This document shows positions 34,115 to 47,276 of a DNA stretch of 64,000 bases, piece by piece (the first letter of the stretch is position 1; each line of letters begins with the position of its first letter). The position numbers and the translations under genes are program-made. The notes beneath the pieces were generated by a model. It searched no databases. It worked only from the letters and a program-made list of their open reading frames with translations, and was not told the DNA's origin. The DNA is taken from positions 3,288,707 to 3,352,706 of the forward strand of contig CAJSYZ010000008.1 in NCBI GenBank assembly GCA_910574455.1, written 5' to 3'. The stretch comes from Trichaptum fuscoviolaceum (Eukaryota; Basidiomycota; Agaricomycetes; Hymenochaetales; Trichaptaceae).

Positions 34115-34963
34115 AAGTTACAGGCCGGAACTTTTCAAGAAGATTCAGCAGTACTAAGTAGTACATGACGAGGAGACCATGGCGGACGCGCAGATGTTGG
34201 AAGGAGGGAGACTCCATCCATTATCAAGCACCATGTCGCAGGGCTGTATATGCTACCGAAAAAGCAATTCTCTATTAGTTCTTGCCTGAAATGCATTCTT
34301 GTCCAAGGCGATAGTTTGGGAAACATCTTTATGAGAGTAGCGAGACCCGATGCGAATATTTAAATTTATTCCACTATTGTTTGGATAGTGACCATGGATT
34401 TTATGTGCCAGTGTCAGTTTGCTTCATTAACCAAGCTGAATCCACTGATAACGTAGATCCCATCTATGAGTTGCGGATTAGCGGTGGAGGGACTCAGAAT
34501 TGAAAAGAAGAGCCTTACTTAAATCCGAAGCCAAACAAAGCCAAGCACAGGCCTGTTCTCACCAATTCAAGTTCACGCAACTTTTCACCGTGTCTCAGCC
34601 TCATGTCGTCTAACTCTAGATTATCCACTGAAACGTCGAATCCAACACGTAAACCTTCCAGTGCTCCTTCAGTTCCCGTGTCCTTTCCTCGATATGATGA
34701 ATTAGTGCAGAATCGAGGTGCCATGCGAACCGTGTTGCCTTTCAAGTAACCCCAGTTGGAATCAACGCTCTACTCAAGCTGGTGACGATTAAGTCGTATC
34801 TGATGTTGGATCTGAGACAGGGTAGTTAGTCCGGGTGGGCAGAATGAATCTTATAATGTAATGTGAACGAAGGTACTGTATCCGAAGGTGCGTCCTCAGT
34901 GAACTCTCCTCAGTGAACTCTCAGCTTTCAATACCAGCTTATGCGCATGCTCTTGCCTTCACA
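34115..34963. other. gene-free stretch between Y1 and E2
   Basis: No gene supported. CCTCAGTGAACTCT occurs twice in tandem at about 34899-34922 just before the left end of E2. Nothing else identified. Confidence 0.4.
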
Positions 34964-35129
34964 TGCATCAGGGAAACTACTTTCTGCTGAAAGTGACTTA
35001 AGTGTTACTTAAACGTCCTGAGAGACTGAAGTCTTAAATAAGGCAAGCTTTACTTATTCATGCATGTCCTCCCATTATTCAGGACAAGTTGGCTGAAATA
35101 AGTGCGGGCTGGCTTAAATAAGGAAAGAT

Positions 35130-35345
35130 GGCTGAATCAGTGCTCTAAGTGTTTCAGGCATTCTGCATCCCAGTGCTCCAGTGTATCATCCTTTAATTAC
35201 AGCAGTAGACAAGTGTTGTAAGACAAATTGCAGTGCTCAAGAGTCTAAGTGCATAAGAACGATCCAAGTATTTCATTGCATCAGAAATATATAAGACAAC
35301 ATTATGTAGCTATCAGTGCCTCAGCGTTCAAGTACATCAGTCATT
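35130..35345. repeat. subterminal repeat region of E2
   Basis: CAGTGCTCTAAGTGTTTCAGG, CAGTGCTCCAGTG, CAGTGCTCAAGAGT and ATCAGTGCCTCAGCG follow each other, matching the words at 2740-3080 inside the left end of E1. Confidence 0.5.
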
Positions 35346-35644
35346 TACGCAAGACTAAGCATAGCAGTCGCTATCATGGGATCCGCCACGACATTATCCT
35401 GAACCTCTTCCGTGACGGGCAGTGGCAGGCCACATTTCGCTGCCGTGCCTTTGTTTCTACCGCTACGCCAAAGAACATGCAGAATTGAAGACTGCTCTGC
35501 GAGTCGATGGTAATATAATGTTGAGCGCACGGACAGAAACGAAAAGAAGAGGCTCACTAGTGATTGATTTGCCCTTAGAAGTCTACGCAGTCCGTAGCCG
35601 AATCCCATTTTGAAGCGTCGTCCTCCTCATGATCACCATCTCCA

Positions 35645-35785
35645 CCTAAATCCTTGTCCTTGTCCTTGCCCTCGCCCTCGCCGTCGTCCTCGCCGTCGTC
35701 CTCGCCCTCGCCGTCGTCATCGCCCTCGCCGTCGTCATCGCCCTCGCCGTCGTCATCGCCCTCGCCGTCATCATCGCCCTTGCAC
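35645..35785. repeat. 18-bp-period tandem repeat coding GDDDGE in the companion gene
   Basis: TCGCCCTCGCCGTCGTCA repeats about four times, with shorter CGCCGTCGTCC units beside it. On the minus strand it encodes repeated GDDDGE. The E1 copy has a different Asp/Glu/Lys-rich tail, so the tail evolves by repeat turnover. Confidence 0.8.
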
Positions 35786-38700
35786 TCAATCTTGTCAACT
35801 CCCTCGTCCCCGCTCTCACTCAGGTTGTCGTCACCCTCAGCATTAGCATGCTCGTCCTCTGCATCACCTTCCACCTCGCCTCTATACTCAGCCACCTCAC
35901 GCTCTTCACCCTTATCGTCGGTTCCGTCGGTTCCGTCTTCCCAATTATCAGCGTCTTCGTCATACGCTTTTTCGCAGGTCGAATCTGCATCTATAACGTC
36001 AAAATACAAGGAGAAGTCCCTGCCAGTGATACCCGATCCAACAAGTTCGGTGTTCTTTCTCGTATCGATATCTGTACTGGCATCGTAAGCTAGGAGGCGG
36101 GATCGAACCTTTTCCCAGTTTGATTCAGTGAAGAAAGAGGGATTTGACAACAAGTTAACATAGTCGTCCGTATGAGGTTGCCACAGAGCGCTAGTGAAAT
36201 ACCACTCAGCGCCGCCAAGTTCTTCTTTGATATTTTGCAACCGAGCCACCTGTTTATCAATGGCAACCTTGACCTATCCATGGGAAGATCAGCGAATAAG
36301 GACAATATAAGTGCTGAAAAAAGTAGATACCGCTGTTGCCGCAAGGGCGAGGGCACCGATAGGCTTTCCTATGGTGTTTCTGTCCAGTATTTTATGCCGA
36401 CCCATGGCCAAGACAATGTGTACGGACAACACTGAGACCACAAGGTCAGAGCAGAACAGTCCTTGCTTCTGTACATTTAGGGTCAATGCATGGACACAAA
36501 ATGCGACAATAAATACTCTTTTACTTACCCTCTCCATACTATACCAGCTTTCCCATAGAAACGGTTCGGCTTTCTTCTTGTCAACTAGCGACTGCAACGT
36601 CTTCACAATTGCTTCGTTTCGCATTGATTTTGATTGTTCGCCGCTGATAAAACTTGCAACTGATTGCTCAGCTTTCTCAAAAAGTTTCTTGCGCCAGCTA
36701 TCAGAGCATCTCTGGGCCACCTGAAATACAAGGATCGCATCTCAATTTGGTAAAGGTGACTTGGAGATAAGTTAGATTGACTCAACTAGAGAACAGATAT
36801 CGGCGAACTGAGTTTCGTAACTGAATTCCACAGAATCAAACACTTTCCCCCACAGTGAGCTGATGAGCTTATTGTCCGGAGTTTGCCATGGTGTGACGGA
36901 CTTTCCAACTGCGCGAAATAGTGAAGGTAATAGAATATGAGTCCATCCTGCCTGAGTACCGGGAGGGAGACACTGGTTCGTCGCCCTTTTCCTGCCTGGC
37001 ACGCGAGATCCTTCCCTTCCTTCATTTTGATCCTTGTCCTCAAGTCCCACTGATGTCTGCATATAAGTAAATCAGCAAAATATGTCATAGAAATGAATTT
37101 GATTCGACAAACTGAGCTAGTAGTCCGAGAGACTTTGCGATGACCTTGATAAGCCCCAGTCACTAACACTTCGGGTCCGGGGGTGCAGGATGCTCTTGTC
37201 ATTGCAAGGGACGGTGCTCGAGGTGCTAACGACATCTTTCGACCACCAGACTATTAGTAAGAAAAAAAGGTGAATGTCTACATTTAGAGTGTATCAATCG
37301 ACTCTCACTTACTTCATTATCAGCCACCAGCGACTGCCTCTTGCGATTAGAGGTAGCGGATCCAAGCTCCGGCTGCAGCACGTCAGAAAGCTGTTATCCG
37401 TGGCAAGTGAACAGCTCGAAAAGAAGCACTTACTGTCATATCGGCCTCAGGCCGATAAGGAATGTCAGAGGGTTTCCTCTTCTTACTCAAGTCCTTTCCG
37501 CCTGATCAGATACGAACTTAAAATGCCGGTTACCATAGAATTGACGCTTACTGTGGCACCGGCCTGTGTGTCCATGTCAGTCAACAATGACTTCTTGATC
37601 TTGACAGCCTTATTAGCCTATTGAGATGGTTTAAAATAAGTAAACATAAAATGAAGGAATTCATTGCACGTGAAGGTAGAAGAATTACCACATTAACCTG
37701 AGAGTCGGTGTCTGGTGGCGACTTCCTCTTTCCGTTCTTTGTGACTGTGATGTCCTATTATATTCACACATTAGCGCTCAACTTGAAGTGAAGAAGGAAA
37801 CGAATAGTTGCCACAGGAGAGCACCGGAAGTGAGCCTACAGTGCATCGACACTCACACATACCTGTACACGGGGTTCCAAGGCTAGTGATTGCACCTTAC
37901 AACCATAAATAAGGGGGGAACGAGAGAAGTTGAGATAAGATAGACTTACCGGTGCGCTAAGCTGTGAAATAGCAGTCCTCTTGTTTGCATCCTATCAAAA
38001 TACCAATTCAGTAAGCAATGAAGGAAGGATGTACCATGAAGATCACTGTCTGGTACTCACCTGTCCACCTGGATTTATCTTGTTATTCTTATCCTCGAGT
38101 ACGGGAAGGGATTACTCAGTAGATTGAAAAAATGTAGAATGATATGACATCGCTTACCGTTGAAACCTGCGACCCGGAAAGAGTGTCACGCAATAACTTC
38201 CTTTTCTTCGAGTTGACGTTGCTGCTACCTCCATCCTGTTCATGAGACGGCAGTTGGCAGATAAATAATAACGAAGGAATATGAACAAACGGTCATGGAG
38301 CAACTGACATGAATCGAACAGTAATCAGTCGGACTCACACAAGCTTGAGCCGGCCTTGTTAGCCTCTTCGGATCGCTTCCGCCCTATAAACAAGTTATTC
38401 AGACTGCATCTGCCATTCTAATGCTCCGTCAACTCACAACATTTGATTCCGAATCGACAAGATGTGCCTTCTGTTGCACGCTGATTGTGCTATTTTTTAC
38501 ACCATGATAGCTTGTAAGGGTTATTGTTTCTCCTTCATCCTCCCAGGGACTTAAGTTTTCATCATCTGGCAATTCGACGGTGTGTCTGGTGCAGCTTTGC
38601 GTCAGCAAGGCTCATAATATAGTGGTAGCAAAGACAAGAGCGTCAATGTTGCAGGTGAAGGATTTCCAACTTGAAGTTGGGTCTCGGCCCGGGAGCGTCA

Positions 38701-39025
38701 CGGTAGTAGTAGCCTGAGTAGGTAGTCGGGATGATGATGATCATACTAGTATGAGTTTAATAATTGAGTCTAAATCAAGCTTCTCACTCACCATTACATC
38801 GACTTGACAGTACCAGATACTGATTCAGACGCAATGCAAGATTCCAGGCACCCAAGGGCATATTTTCAGAAAATATCCTCTAATAGAGGGTGATTGAATC
38901 AGGTGATTGAATCACAGATTCATTCAGTTGATTCAATCATTTATTCAATCAGGCAAGCAAGAATTCTTTACTACAGGGCATTAATACAGTATATTGTAGA
39001 ATATAGAAAATACATTGATTTACTG

Positions 39026-39273
39026 TGTAATTTACTCGACATCAGAATCAGTGTCGTCGCAAGTCGTGGCATCGCGGTGAATGTACGACTTGACGTGTTC
39101 CGAGCGTGTGATCTGGGCACCGTGAGTCTCGTTCCTGCTGGAAGGCGGGGGCGAGCTTACGAGCACAGCAAGCGAGCTGACCTTGGGGAGTGTAGTAAGA
39201 GCGAGTTTGGGCGTGGGTACGTCATCGTGCGATGCCTGCTCGGTTAATGAAATGGGAGAGGGGGACGCCTGGC
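39026..39273 (-). CDS. coding-like terminal exon captured in the nested element
   Basis: A minus-strand frame without an ATG runs from a CCAG acceptor near 39273 to a TAA near 39026: QASPSPISLTEQASHDDVPT, PKLALTTLPKVSSLAVLVSS and a final DTDSDVE. Composition is Ser/Pro/Thr-rich, typical of a disordered C-terminus. Upstream exons were not identified. It may be a captured host gene fragment. Confidence 0.3.
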
Positions 39274-40473
39274 GTGTACATCGCGCATGTCAAACACGGA
39301 GTTTTGAAGAGTTTCTATGCAAAACATGCAAAAAAGGACAAACATGAACATCCGACTTTATGCACACAAATGATACACTGGTAGCTGCACGTACCTTTTA
39401 CCTTTCCACCTTGTCTTTCGCTGGGCTCTTCCCCGCGTGCCGTTGCCAATCTCCGGCGATTGCAGCAGCTGCTGGGATCCGCGGGTGCGGTTGTCTCGCC
39501 CTGCGCTGGCGGGGCGTCGCATGCCTCGCCGTCAATGGATTTGGACTTGGGTGAATCTCAATGAGCTTGGAAAGAGCGAGGAGGGGTTGCGATGGTGGAA
39601 GTTGGCTGATGACACGTACTACTTGTGGGGCGGCATCACGAGTGTGGAAGACGGTATGTGTTGCGGATGCTGGACGAGCAGCATGTTGAGGGTGACAAGC
39701 TGGGTCGATGTAGATATCAGTGCGGAGAAGAGATGGGAGAAAGCAAGAAAAAAAAAGACATACCAGTTCGATTCAACCTCTGCAGTACGAGATTCCCTCG
39801 ATCTTCGCCGCGCAACGGCCTCGTCGTGCTCGCAGTCCTTATAGTCTTGCCGTCGACCGCGCGGAAAAAGGACTTGCAGGCAGTCTCTGAGCACAGAGAA
39901 ATGACCGCATGAGAGGAAACAAAGAAAGTAGATTGGAGTGTTGAACGCGTCCGCACTGTGTGTGGCGCGTGTGGCACCGTCAGTCACCGTCACTCAGGCT
40001 GCCACGGAGGATGTCACGAATGTCACAGTGACTCGACGCGACAAACGACTCGAGCCACCACCTTCATCTCCCTGTCTCTCGTTCTCTTTCACGGGCGAAA
40101 CAGAATGCCGCGAAGGTGAGTTGCTGCTTTTCTTTTGCGGCCTTATGGTGACAACAGCTTCAACCCCTGCATATCACGAAGAAGGACGTTCAGGCTGTAT
40201 CAGTAGCTATGCTGTTGGATTTTACATCCGAATCCACCCATCATATACACGTGGTGTAGCCTCTGCTCGACATTCCCCTTCTTGCAAGTTATGTACAACA
40301 ACTCGACAACCTTAGTGCTCGCCTCGAAGAAGGGAGCTCCATGAGCCGCCTGAGCCGATGAGGAGAATTAAGTGTGATCCATGTTTGCCATCAAGGTGAC
40401 CATCTACTAATGAGCAATGTCCACCTCATATTGACGCGACCCATTGCTCATGTCTTGTGGTACACAGGGTCTC

Positions 40474-41003
40474 TGCAGGGGGAGAGTGAAAAGAACATAC
40501 CGAAGTCATTGTTGAGACAACTTGTCCGAATACCTTCACCTCCACAATCCCCATTGCTCAACGAACCAGCCTCACCCCGTCCAGAGTCGTTGCGCAACTG
40601 TTCACCGAGTGTGTCGAGTCGCAAGTCCGAAGGAGCACCCTCCGCTGTTGCAACAAGGGACTGGCTATCGGCTGGGAAGGGTAAATCGTTGAAGCAGACA
40701 TTACTGAAGAAGTGAGTCATTCCTTGATGCCTGTAGACCTCAGCTGACCTGTGCTTCCGCGACTTGGGTGCAAGGCTGTGGGCTGCGAGATGGAATAGGA
40801 ATGGTCATTAGACCAGCTGGAATTGCTGAACAAGGTGAGTCTTCGTCTTTCTGCCTGCGAGACGCGTCGCGACGCGCACTGGCAGGCTCTCTGAGCTTGG
40901 ACGCAATAAGCTTACGCGAATTTGTGTCCTTATCAAATCACAGACACTCGACGCCCTACCCTCCCATCTCCTCACCCCCTACAAAGGAGCCATACCATGT
41001 GTA
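40474..41003 (+). CDS. coding-like exons captured in the nested element
   Basis: A plus-strand exon (about 40474-40710) encodes RQLVRIPSPPQSPLLNEPAS and SPSVSSRKSEGAPSAVATRD, then a basic end (GKGKSLKQTLLKK) before a GTGAGT donor at 40711. Downstream, GCGLRDGIGMVIRPAGIAEQ ends at another GTGAGT near 40837. It can be joined to an exon near 40944 with TRRPTLPSPHPLQRSHTMCK and a stop at about 41003. The first intron's acceptor is not clear. Function unknown; it looks like a captured nuclear-protein fragment. Confidence 0.3.
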
Positions 41004-42648
41004 AATGAAGAACTTCCGCACCGTCATCTGCGCAAAGGACCCATTTGAATGGTCACACCCTGTTTGCTCAATGCATGTGAAGCTCCTCAATCATGCACGG
41101 AGCTGCGGAACAACTCATTTTATCTGCTGTAATTGTATTTCTGAGTGTGAAAATGGCTTCATTTAATATAATATAATTTGATATGCCCGTGGCAATGGCT
41201 CTATTGTGTAACAATTATAACTAACTTAATATATGATTCAATCAATTGATTGAATCAGTGATTTCATCATTTGATTCAATCACCCTCTATTAGAGGCAAT
41301 TTTCTGAAAATATGGGCTTAAGTGATTGAAGATTCAAACCTCAAACTCACAAATTGATCCTTTCTGAGTCTATCCCTGCCACTGGCACCTCAAGACCTCC
41401 ACCCTCTTCACCAATGAAAGTGGAATCATCTGTGTTGCGAAGCGCCCTGACAGGGCGTTTTGTCTTGTCATTCCGCCTTGACGTAGCGGGCGAGTCTATT
41501 ATGTCCGTTTCTTCACCAGAAAGACTCTCGTTCGGTCCTGCAGGAGCGTGAAAGAATGCGTCGCTGGGAGTCACGGTGGCGGCAGACCTGGACATCTTTG
41601 CGGTCTGCACACGTGTGCGAAATGGAAGTTCACCTTTGGAATCTTCTTTCCTAGCCTTTTTTGCAGGCTCCCTGTTTGGCTCATCCATACTCGCTGCTTC
41701 GCATTAAGGTGAGTCACAGTGTTCAACCTCCAAGCTTTGAGATCATCTGAAAATGTATAGGCAATGTTACTCACGAATATCCAAGTCTTCGTTGTGTCCA
41801 TCTTCACAACCCGATACGTCTTTAACATCGTTCTTCGAGTCTGTTTATGCCAGTTCAAATGATCTGTGTCATCACTGATCTAAAGTTGAAGACTTACTGC
41901 TAGCTTCGCCTTTTGGCTTTCTACGTCCACGTTTGCCAGTGAGTTTGGGCACTGTTGAGCCCATCTGGGTGCGTGTCTCAAGAGCCTTTGACAAGTTGTT
42001 TTCAAGCTCTACGGTCTCTAGCATCGCTGCTTCTTGGTTCTCTGCTGCAGTCACCTTCTTGCGAACCTTGTCAGCTGCCTCTTGTTCTTTTGCTGCCCGT
42101 TTTTGCTCCGCAGCGAGTTTTTTCCTCTCTTTCGCAACCGCGACTTGCTGGGCCGCAGCTCTGCGGAAGGCTGCCCGCTCTTCCTTCTGCTTTTCCTTCT
42201 CTTCCTTCTCCTTCAATGCCTCATCCCGCCTCTCTGCCTGCCGTACTTTCCTTTTCTCTTTTTTCTTCCTTCTCCCGCAATATCTCCTCCTGTGTTCGTC
42301 TTGTTCTGAGTTGTCCAACGACTGCTCCGGGGTGCTTTTCGCTGTTCTTAGCTCTTGTCTGTCTTTGAGTTGACATTTTGTGCAGTGTTTTGAGACTTGT
42401 ATGATGATAAGATGTGTCGAAGGTGCAAGTTCAAGATCAGGGAGGCGGGGGCGTCTATCTTAGACAAGTTGAAAATTTACGCCCACTACTACCGTGACTA
42501 CTCTATGACTAATTTTAACTCAGGTTCAAGTTCACTGGCACTCCGAGTCCGAGTCACTGCCAGTGCTAGCAGCCTGCCAGTGCCAGTGAGGCTCAGCTGT
42601 GAGTCCCAATTGTCAACGTGTACTACTACTGAGGTTACATTCAAGTTG

Positions 42649-45600
42649 ATGCCAGCGACACGGAAAAAAGCACGATCCCTTTCATTTTCCACCAACTATT
42701 CGATGCACCTTGCCCGGCTGTAGTAGGACGTTCAAGAGTCAATCTGGAAGAGCAAGACATGAATATTCAGCTCATCCGACGTCATTCTTGGCAAGTTCTT
42801 CTGCTTGTGGTCATGAATATGAATCGTCACCTATTCGACCCATACGAGCTCCAAGTCCTCAACTTGAAGCTCTCCTGAGGTCGTCCGAACTTCCATCAGA
42901 GGGTCATCTTGAGAGCGGCTCTGACTCCTACGATTACGATATTTCCATGCTTACACAGGATATCTCGATGCTCAGTATAGGCCGAGACAAGCTGCTTCAA
43001 GATTTGGACAGACCTGATTCTCTGTCCCATTCTGTCACCGGAAGTGACAGTGGCCGTTCTGAAGACTTGGATTCCGACATTGGAGATTATGAGGAGAGCG
43101 AGGATAACTTGAAGGTGTATCACAGATACTTGAATGGTGCGCGCCAAATCAATTGTTCCCGGTTTACTGTAGCATTTTGACACCAAACATTGTGCAGCCA
43201 CTCCATGCGATGCAGAAGGGAACTTCTTGGAATATGAAGACTCACCCGCTCCGCGAAACGAATCTGCGTCAAATGACTGGTTTCCCTATTCGTGCCGAGC
43301 AGATTTTGAGCTCGCAGATTTTCTCTATCGGGAAGAGCAAATGTCTGCTGGGAACATAACAAAGCTTCTGGGAATCATGAAGGCTTATCAGCTGATTCAG
43401 GCGGCGGAGAATGTAAAATCTTGCGGATGTTCCGAATTGGATGCGACAGAGCCTGACGATGACTTGGATCTGGGTTCAACTAGTACGCTACTCGATGGAG
43501 ATGCGCAAAAAATGTATAACATCATTGATGCTACGAAAGTCGGTGATGTGTCTTGGAAATCCTTTAGTAACTTCTACACAGACAACAATGGCCAAAAGGT
43601 GACAAATGACAATACCGAGTCATGGAAGAGGAAAGAATATGATGTATGGTATCGGGATCCTTTGGAAGTGATCCGGAATTTGGTGGACAATCCGGCGTTG
43701 GAAGGCGAATTCGACTATGTCCCGTTTCGTGAATATCAGCCGAAGGAGGATTCTGATGACAACAAAGAACGAGTCTTCAGAAACTACATGTCCGGAAATT
43801 TTGCTTGGGAACAGGCTGTAAGTCATAAATCATGCAGCATTCGAAGTTCGAGGAAGTGTTCTGATTATCCTTGACTTAGAACAAAATCTACGCCGAAGAT
43901 AAAGCAGTCCATGGGTCCATGTTTGTTCCGGTGATCTTAGGGAGTGACAAGACAACAGTTTCCGTTGGAACTGGCAACAACGAATATTATCCGTTATATC
44001 TCTCAATAGGAAATGTATCTAACAAGGCCCGGCGGTCCCAAAAGTTGAATACAGTCCAGCTCGTAGCATTTCTAGCAATACCAAAGAGTGTGTGTTACAA
44101 ACTTGAAGTGACCTATTCGATTGTGTTCTGACACTTCAAGTTTGCAGCTGAGCGGCAATACGAAAAGTCAGATGACTTCCGTCGCTTTAGACATCAAATC
44201 TTTCATTCATCTATATCAAGAATCTTGAGTCCACTGAAGACCGCAATGTCTATAAACAATGAACAAACCATGCTCCGGTGCCCTGATGGTCACTTGCGTA
44301 GGTCGGTTCTCGGACTCGGCTCGTATATAGCCGATTATCCGGAACAGGTGAGTCTATGCGCAATATGCACTGGATGGTGCTGCAAGTAAGTATTGTCCTT
44401 TCCAAAAATCACATCCGACTCGAGTTCGAGAAAATGGCTTAATGCAGCTACTATATAGATGTACAACACCTCACAAGAACCTAGATAATCCGGAATTTGT
44501 TACAAATCCTCGAACAAAAGAGCTACACGAACGATTGATAGAACAGGTGGATGACAATAGCATAAGTAGAGCCACAATTCGTAAGGAGTATGGGTTCCAC
44601 CAAGATATCGTCGTATGTGTTCCAACTTCAAGTTGTCCATTAGATGCACTTACCGCAACTATGTTCCGTAGCCCTTCACCAATGATTTTCCGCGTGCAGA
44701 TATATGCGATCTCATTTCTCCAGACCTACTGCACCAAATCATCAAAGGCGTATTCAAGGATCACCTTGTTGAGTGGATTTGCCAGAGCTTGACCACGACG
44801 GAGCTGGACGTTGTGGATAGAAGGTACCGTCTCTCACAAGACATATATTGCAAATGCCTTTGCTAACTTCCACGTAGAATAAGAGTTGCTGCTCCCTTTC
44901 CTGGACTTCGTAGATTCCCCGAAGGCCGAGGCTTCAAGCAATGGACAGGCAATGATTCTAAGGCACTTATGAAAGTATGTGACCTTTCTATCTTGTTTGA
45001 GGCGGTGGTTTGCTGATATTTGATGCAATTTGCTTAGGTGTATCTTCCGGCTATCGTGGGCATTGCGCACGATGATATGATTCGCGCATTGAGTGCATTT
45101 CTGGACTTCTGTTACCTTGTGCGTCGGTACACGATTACAGCCTCAACTCTTGATCAAATAAAAGCCTCTCTGGATCACTTTCATCAATTTCGGCAAATAT
45201 TCATAGCCAAGGGCATCCGGGATAACTTCTCACTGCCACGACAGCATGCCATGGTCCACTATCCTACAATGATCCCTCTCTTTGCTGCACCGAGCGGGCT
45301 GTGCTCATCAATCACAGAGAATAAACACATTTACGCGGTCAAGGAAACATGGCGACGCTCAAACAGAAATGATCCTTTGGGTCAGATGATCACAGCAAAC
45401 GAACGACTAAGTAAACTCATTGCAGCCAGGGCAGACTTCAAAAGGCGTGGAATGCTGGACGATTCGTTGGCGGAGGCTTCGTGGAGAGCTTTGCGTGATG
45501 TTCTGCGCAAGAATATGTCAGAGTCGGAGGAGGATGAAGCTGAGAGGACCTCAAATTGGAGGGAACAGGTGCAACATCATGGTGCTCCATTGGCAAGGGC

Positions 45601-46641
45601 AAGCGATGATACAGAGGACTTCTTCGATGACATTGTGGGCAAGAATGAACTCAACGAAATTGCAGACCTGGAAGATCCCGGGAGCTTAGTGCATGGGCCA
45701 CAGCATTTTGCGGTTCAAGACATACAACATGCTGAACGCCAGATGTGCTTGGGTGGCAAAAATGACCCTTTGAGCTTGATGTTAATGGCTTCGAAGCAAC
45801 GTTAGTATTACTTAGTAACCCATGCTTTTGGTGCTGCACATCTGACTTCTTTGTTGTCATCCTTGCAGAGTCCAGTACGGTGTACCCTAAGCAGCTCACG
45901 GCTCTTGTGGCGATAAAAGGCCATCCAGAGCTCCGAAAACTCCGACAGCTCATTAAAGAATACTTATTCAACAAGTACGAGAAGCACAACTCCAACTTAA
46001 GGGGCTCCTCTGGCAGAGCCGAACCAGCAGTTGAATTGGACATGAGCAATGACTTTTCAATTTTCCATTCAGCCACCGCTTTCTTTGCCTACCATGGCAA
46101 ATCGATCCCTATAGAACAAGCAATGAGGGAGGTGATCAGGTCCAATCCCTCTTGGCGCGGAAAAGCAAGACGTGACGCAGTCCTTGTTCGAGTTAATACT
46201 CGCAAAAAGGGGTTTGCAGGAATGAGAGTTGCCCGTGTTATGCTTCTTTTTTCCTTCACCGCTAAAGGGGAGCATCAGAACTGCGCTCTCGTCCAATTTT
46301 TCAAGTGTGTTGGAGATTCACCCGACCTCAAAACAAGAATGTGGATAGTCGAACCGGAGTTTGAGTTAGAGAGCTCTACCGCCCGTGTCGGATGCTGTAC
46401 TACCGGAGTGAATGGCAGATGTCGCTATCACCGCGACTGCAAGGCTCCGAAGCTATCTGTGATAGATGTAGGGGACATCCTCCGTTTAGCCCACCTCCTG
46501 GGGGTTCCAAAGGGTGATGAATGTCCTCCGAAGTCATTGACACCTGAGGAGTCCCTGGATTTTTATGATAAATTCTATGTTAACCGATTTGCTGACATGC
46601 ACATGCACGAAACATTGTACGAAAGCAGACATTGGCAATGA
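42649..46641 (+). pseudogene. Plavaka-family transposase, copy 2, nearly intact with an N-terminal frameshift
   Basis: The same nine-exon layout as 8183-12157. ATG at 42649 (MPATRKKARS) is followed by an extra base, so the zinc-finger segment (CTLPGCSRTF...RHEYSAH) is in another frame; a 12-base deletion lies nearby. From there on all exons read without lesions: DNLKVYHRYLNGA, DVWYRDPLEVIRNLVDNP, SDKTTVSVGTGNNEYYPLYL, IADYPEQ, SPDLLHQIIKGVFKDHLVEW, GRGFKQWTGNDSKALMK, then LPRQHAMVHYPTMIPLFAAP, SSITENKHIYAVKETWRRSN and a C-terminal MLLFSFTAKGEHQNCALVQF domain. Unlike copy 1, the conserved core is intact and the intron at about 44822 has a normal GT donor. It lies divergent from the companion gene. 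An unseen upstream start could bypass the frameshift. Confidence 0.8.
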
Positions 46642-47276
46642 TAAAGATAAACTCTTCATTTAGTAGCACATACTACAAAGTAGATTGAAACCTACAACTT
46701 GAAAGTGAGGATATGGCAATTAAAGAAAGAGATGTAAATGAAACAGACCCAGTGCCAGCCTGAGCCACTGCTGCTAGTAGTGGCATCATGATCATGATGC
46801 CATGCAAGTGTAATCAAGGCATCGACTCTTAGGCTGTATTAACTTCAAGTTGACATCATACTCTTGGCTTGCTTTCAAGTTCAAGTTGTACAGTTTACAC
46901 TGGCAATAACATCATGGTATTCATCGTACGAGGTAACAATTATTATCAACAATTCACGAAGTGACATATGTAAGGAGAAACAGAAGACACTGGCATAGCT
47001 CAGAGATTGTATGGGTAGTTCAAGTCATAGCTTCACCTCGGAGTTCTTAATATTTCCCAGACAACTTTCGGGGAACGGTTGCTTGTTTTGCCCTGCAACG
47101 GCTTGATGGAGAGAAGAGCTAAATGCACTGCAGTGAGCGCATATTAGAGAGTGAAGAGACTTCATCACATACATTAATTACTGATCGCTGTGGCCCAACC
47201 CATCACTGCATACGATGATAATACCAGAGCTTTTCACAATCCTTCACGTTTTTGCCCGTATTTTGTATCAGCTCCT
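46642..47276. other. gene-free 3' flank of the E2 transposase
   Basis: The first 110 bp are homologous to the flank after 12157 (AAACTCTTCATT, ATTGAAACCTA, GAAACAGACC), showing where element-derived similarity stops. The rest holds scattered words (ATCATGATCATGATG-like palindrome at about 46784-46800, TTCAAGTTCAAGTTG). No gene seen. Confidence 0.45.

Larger units (their letters stand above)
38854..41321. mobile_element. nested 2.5 kb DNA transposon with long imperfect terminal inverted repeats
   Basis: The left end (AAGGGCATATTTTCAGAAAA, then CCTCTAATAGAGGGTGATTG) is matched in reverse at the right end (ending about 41321) over roughly 45 bp. Beyond this both arms are filled with GATTGAATCA / TGATTCAATC words (38890-38955 and 41232-41281). 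It interrupts the companion gene of E2. No transposase is seen inside, so it is non-autonomous. It carries pieces that look like coding exons. The target-site duplication is not clear; AAG occurs near both ends. Confidence 0.7.
35575..42376 (-). pseudogene. Plavaka-companion protein, copy 2, split by a nested element and frameshifted
   Basis: Start is ATG at 42376-42374 (MSTQRQTRAKNSEKHPGAVV). The coiled-coil exon continues as AERRDEALKEKEEKEKQKEE and EQKRAAKEQEAADKVRKK, but a small indel near 42255 shifts the frame after ILREKEEKREKE. A later exon (about 41347-41690) repeats RTKRPVRALRNTDDSTF. It is followed by the 2.5 kb element at 38854-41321, then a series of short exons at about 38570-36750. 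The final exon has LGGAEWYFTSALWQPHTDDY, a Glu/Asp/Gly-rich repeat tail and the end SKWDSATDCVDF at 35575. The conserved ends in both copies indicate a once-functional protein paired with the transposase. Short-exon borders are not resolved. Confidence 0.55.
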
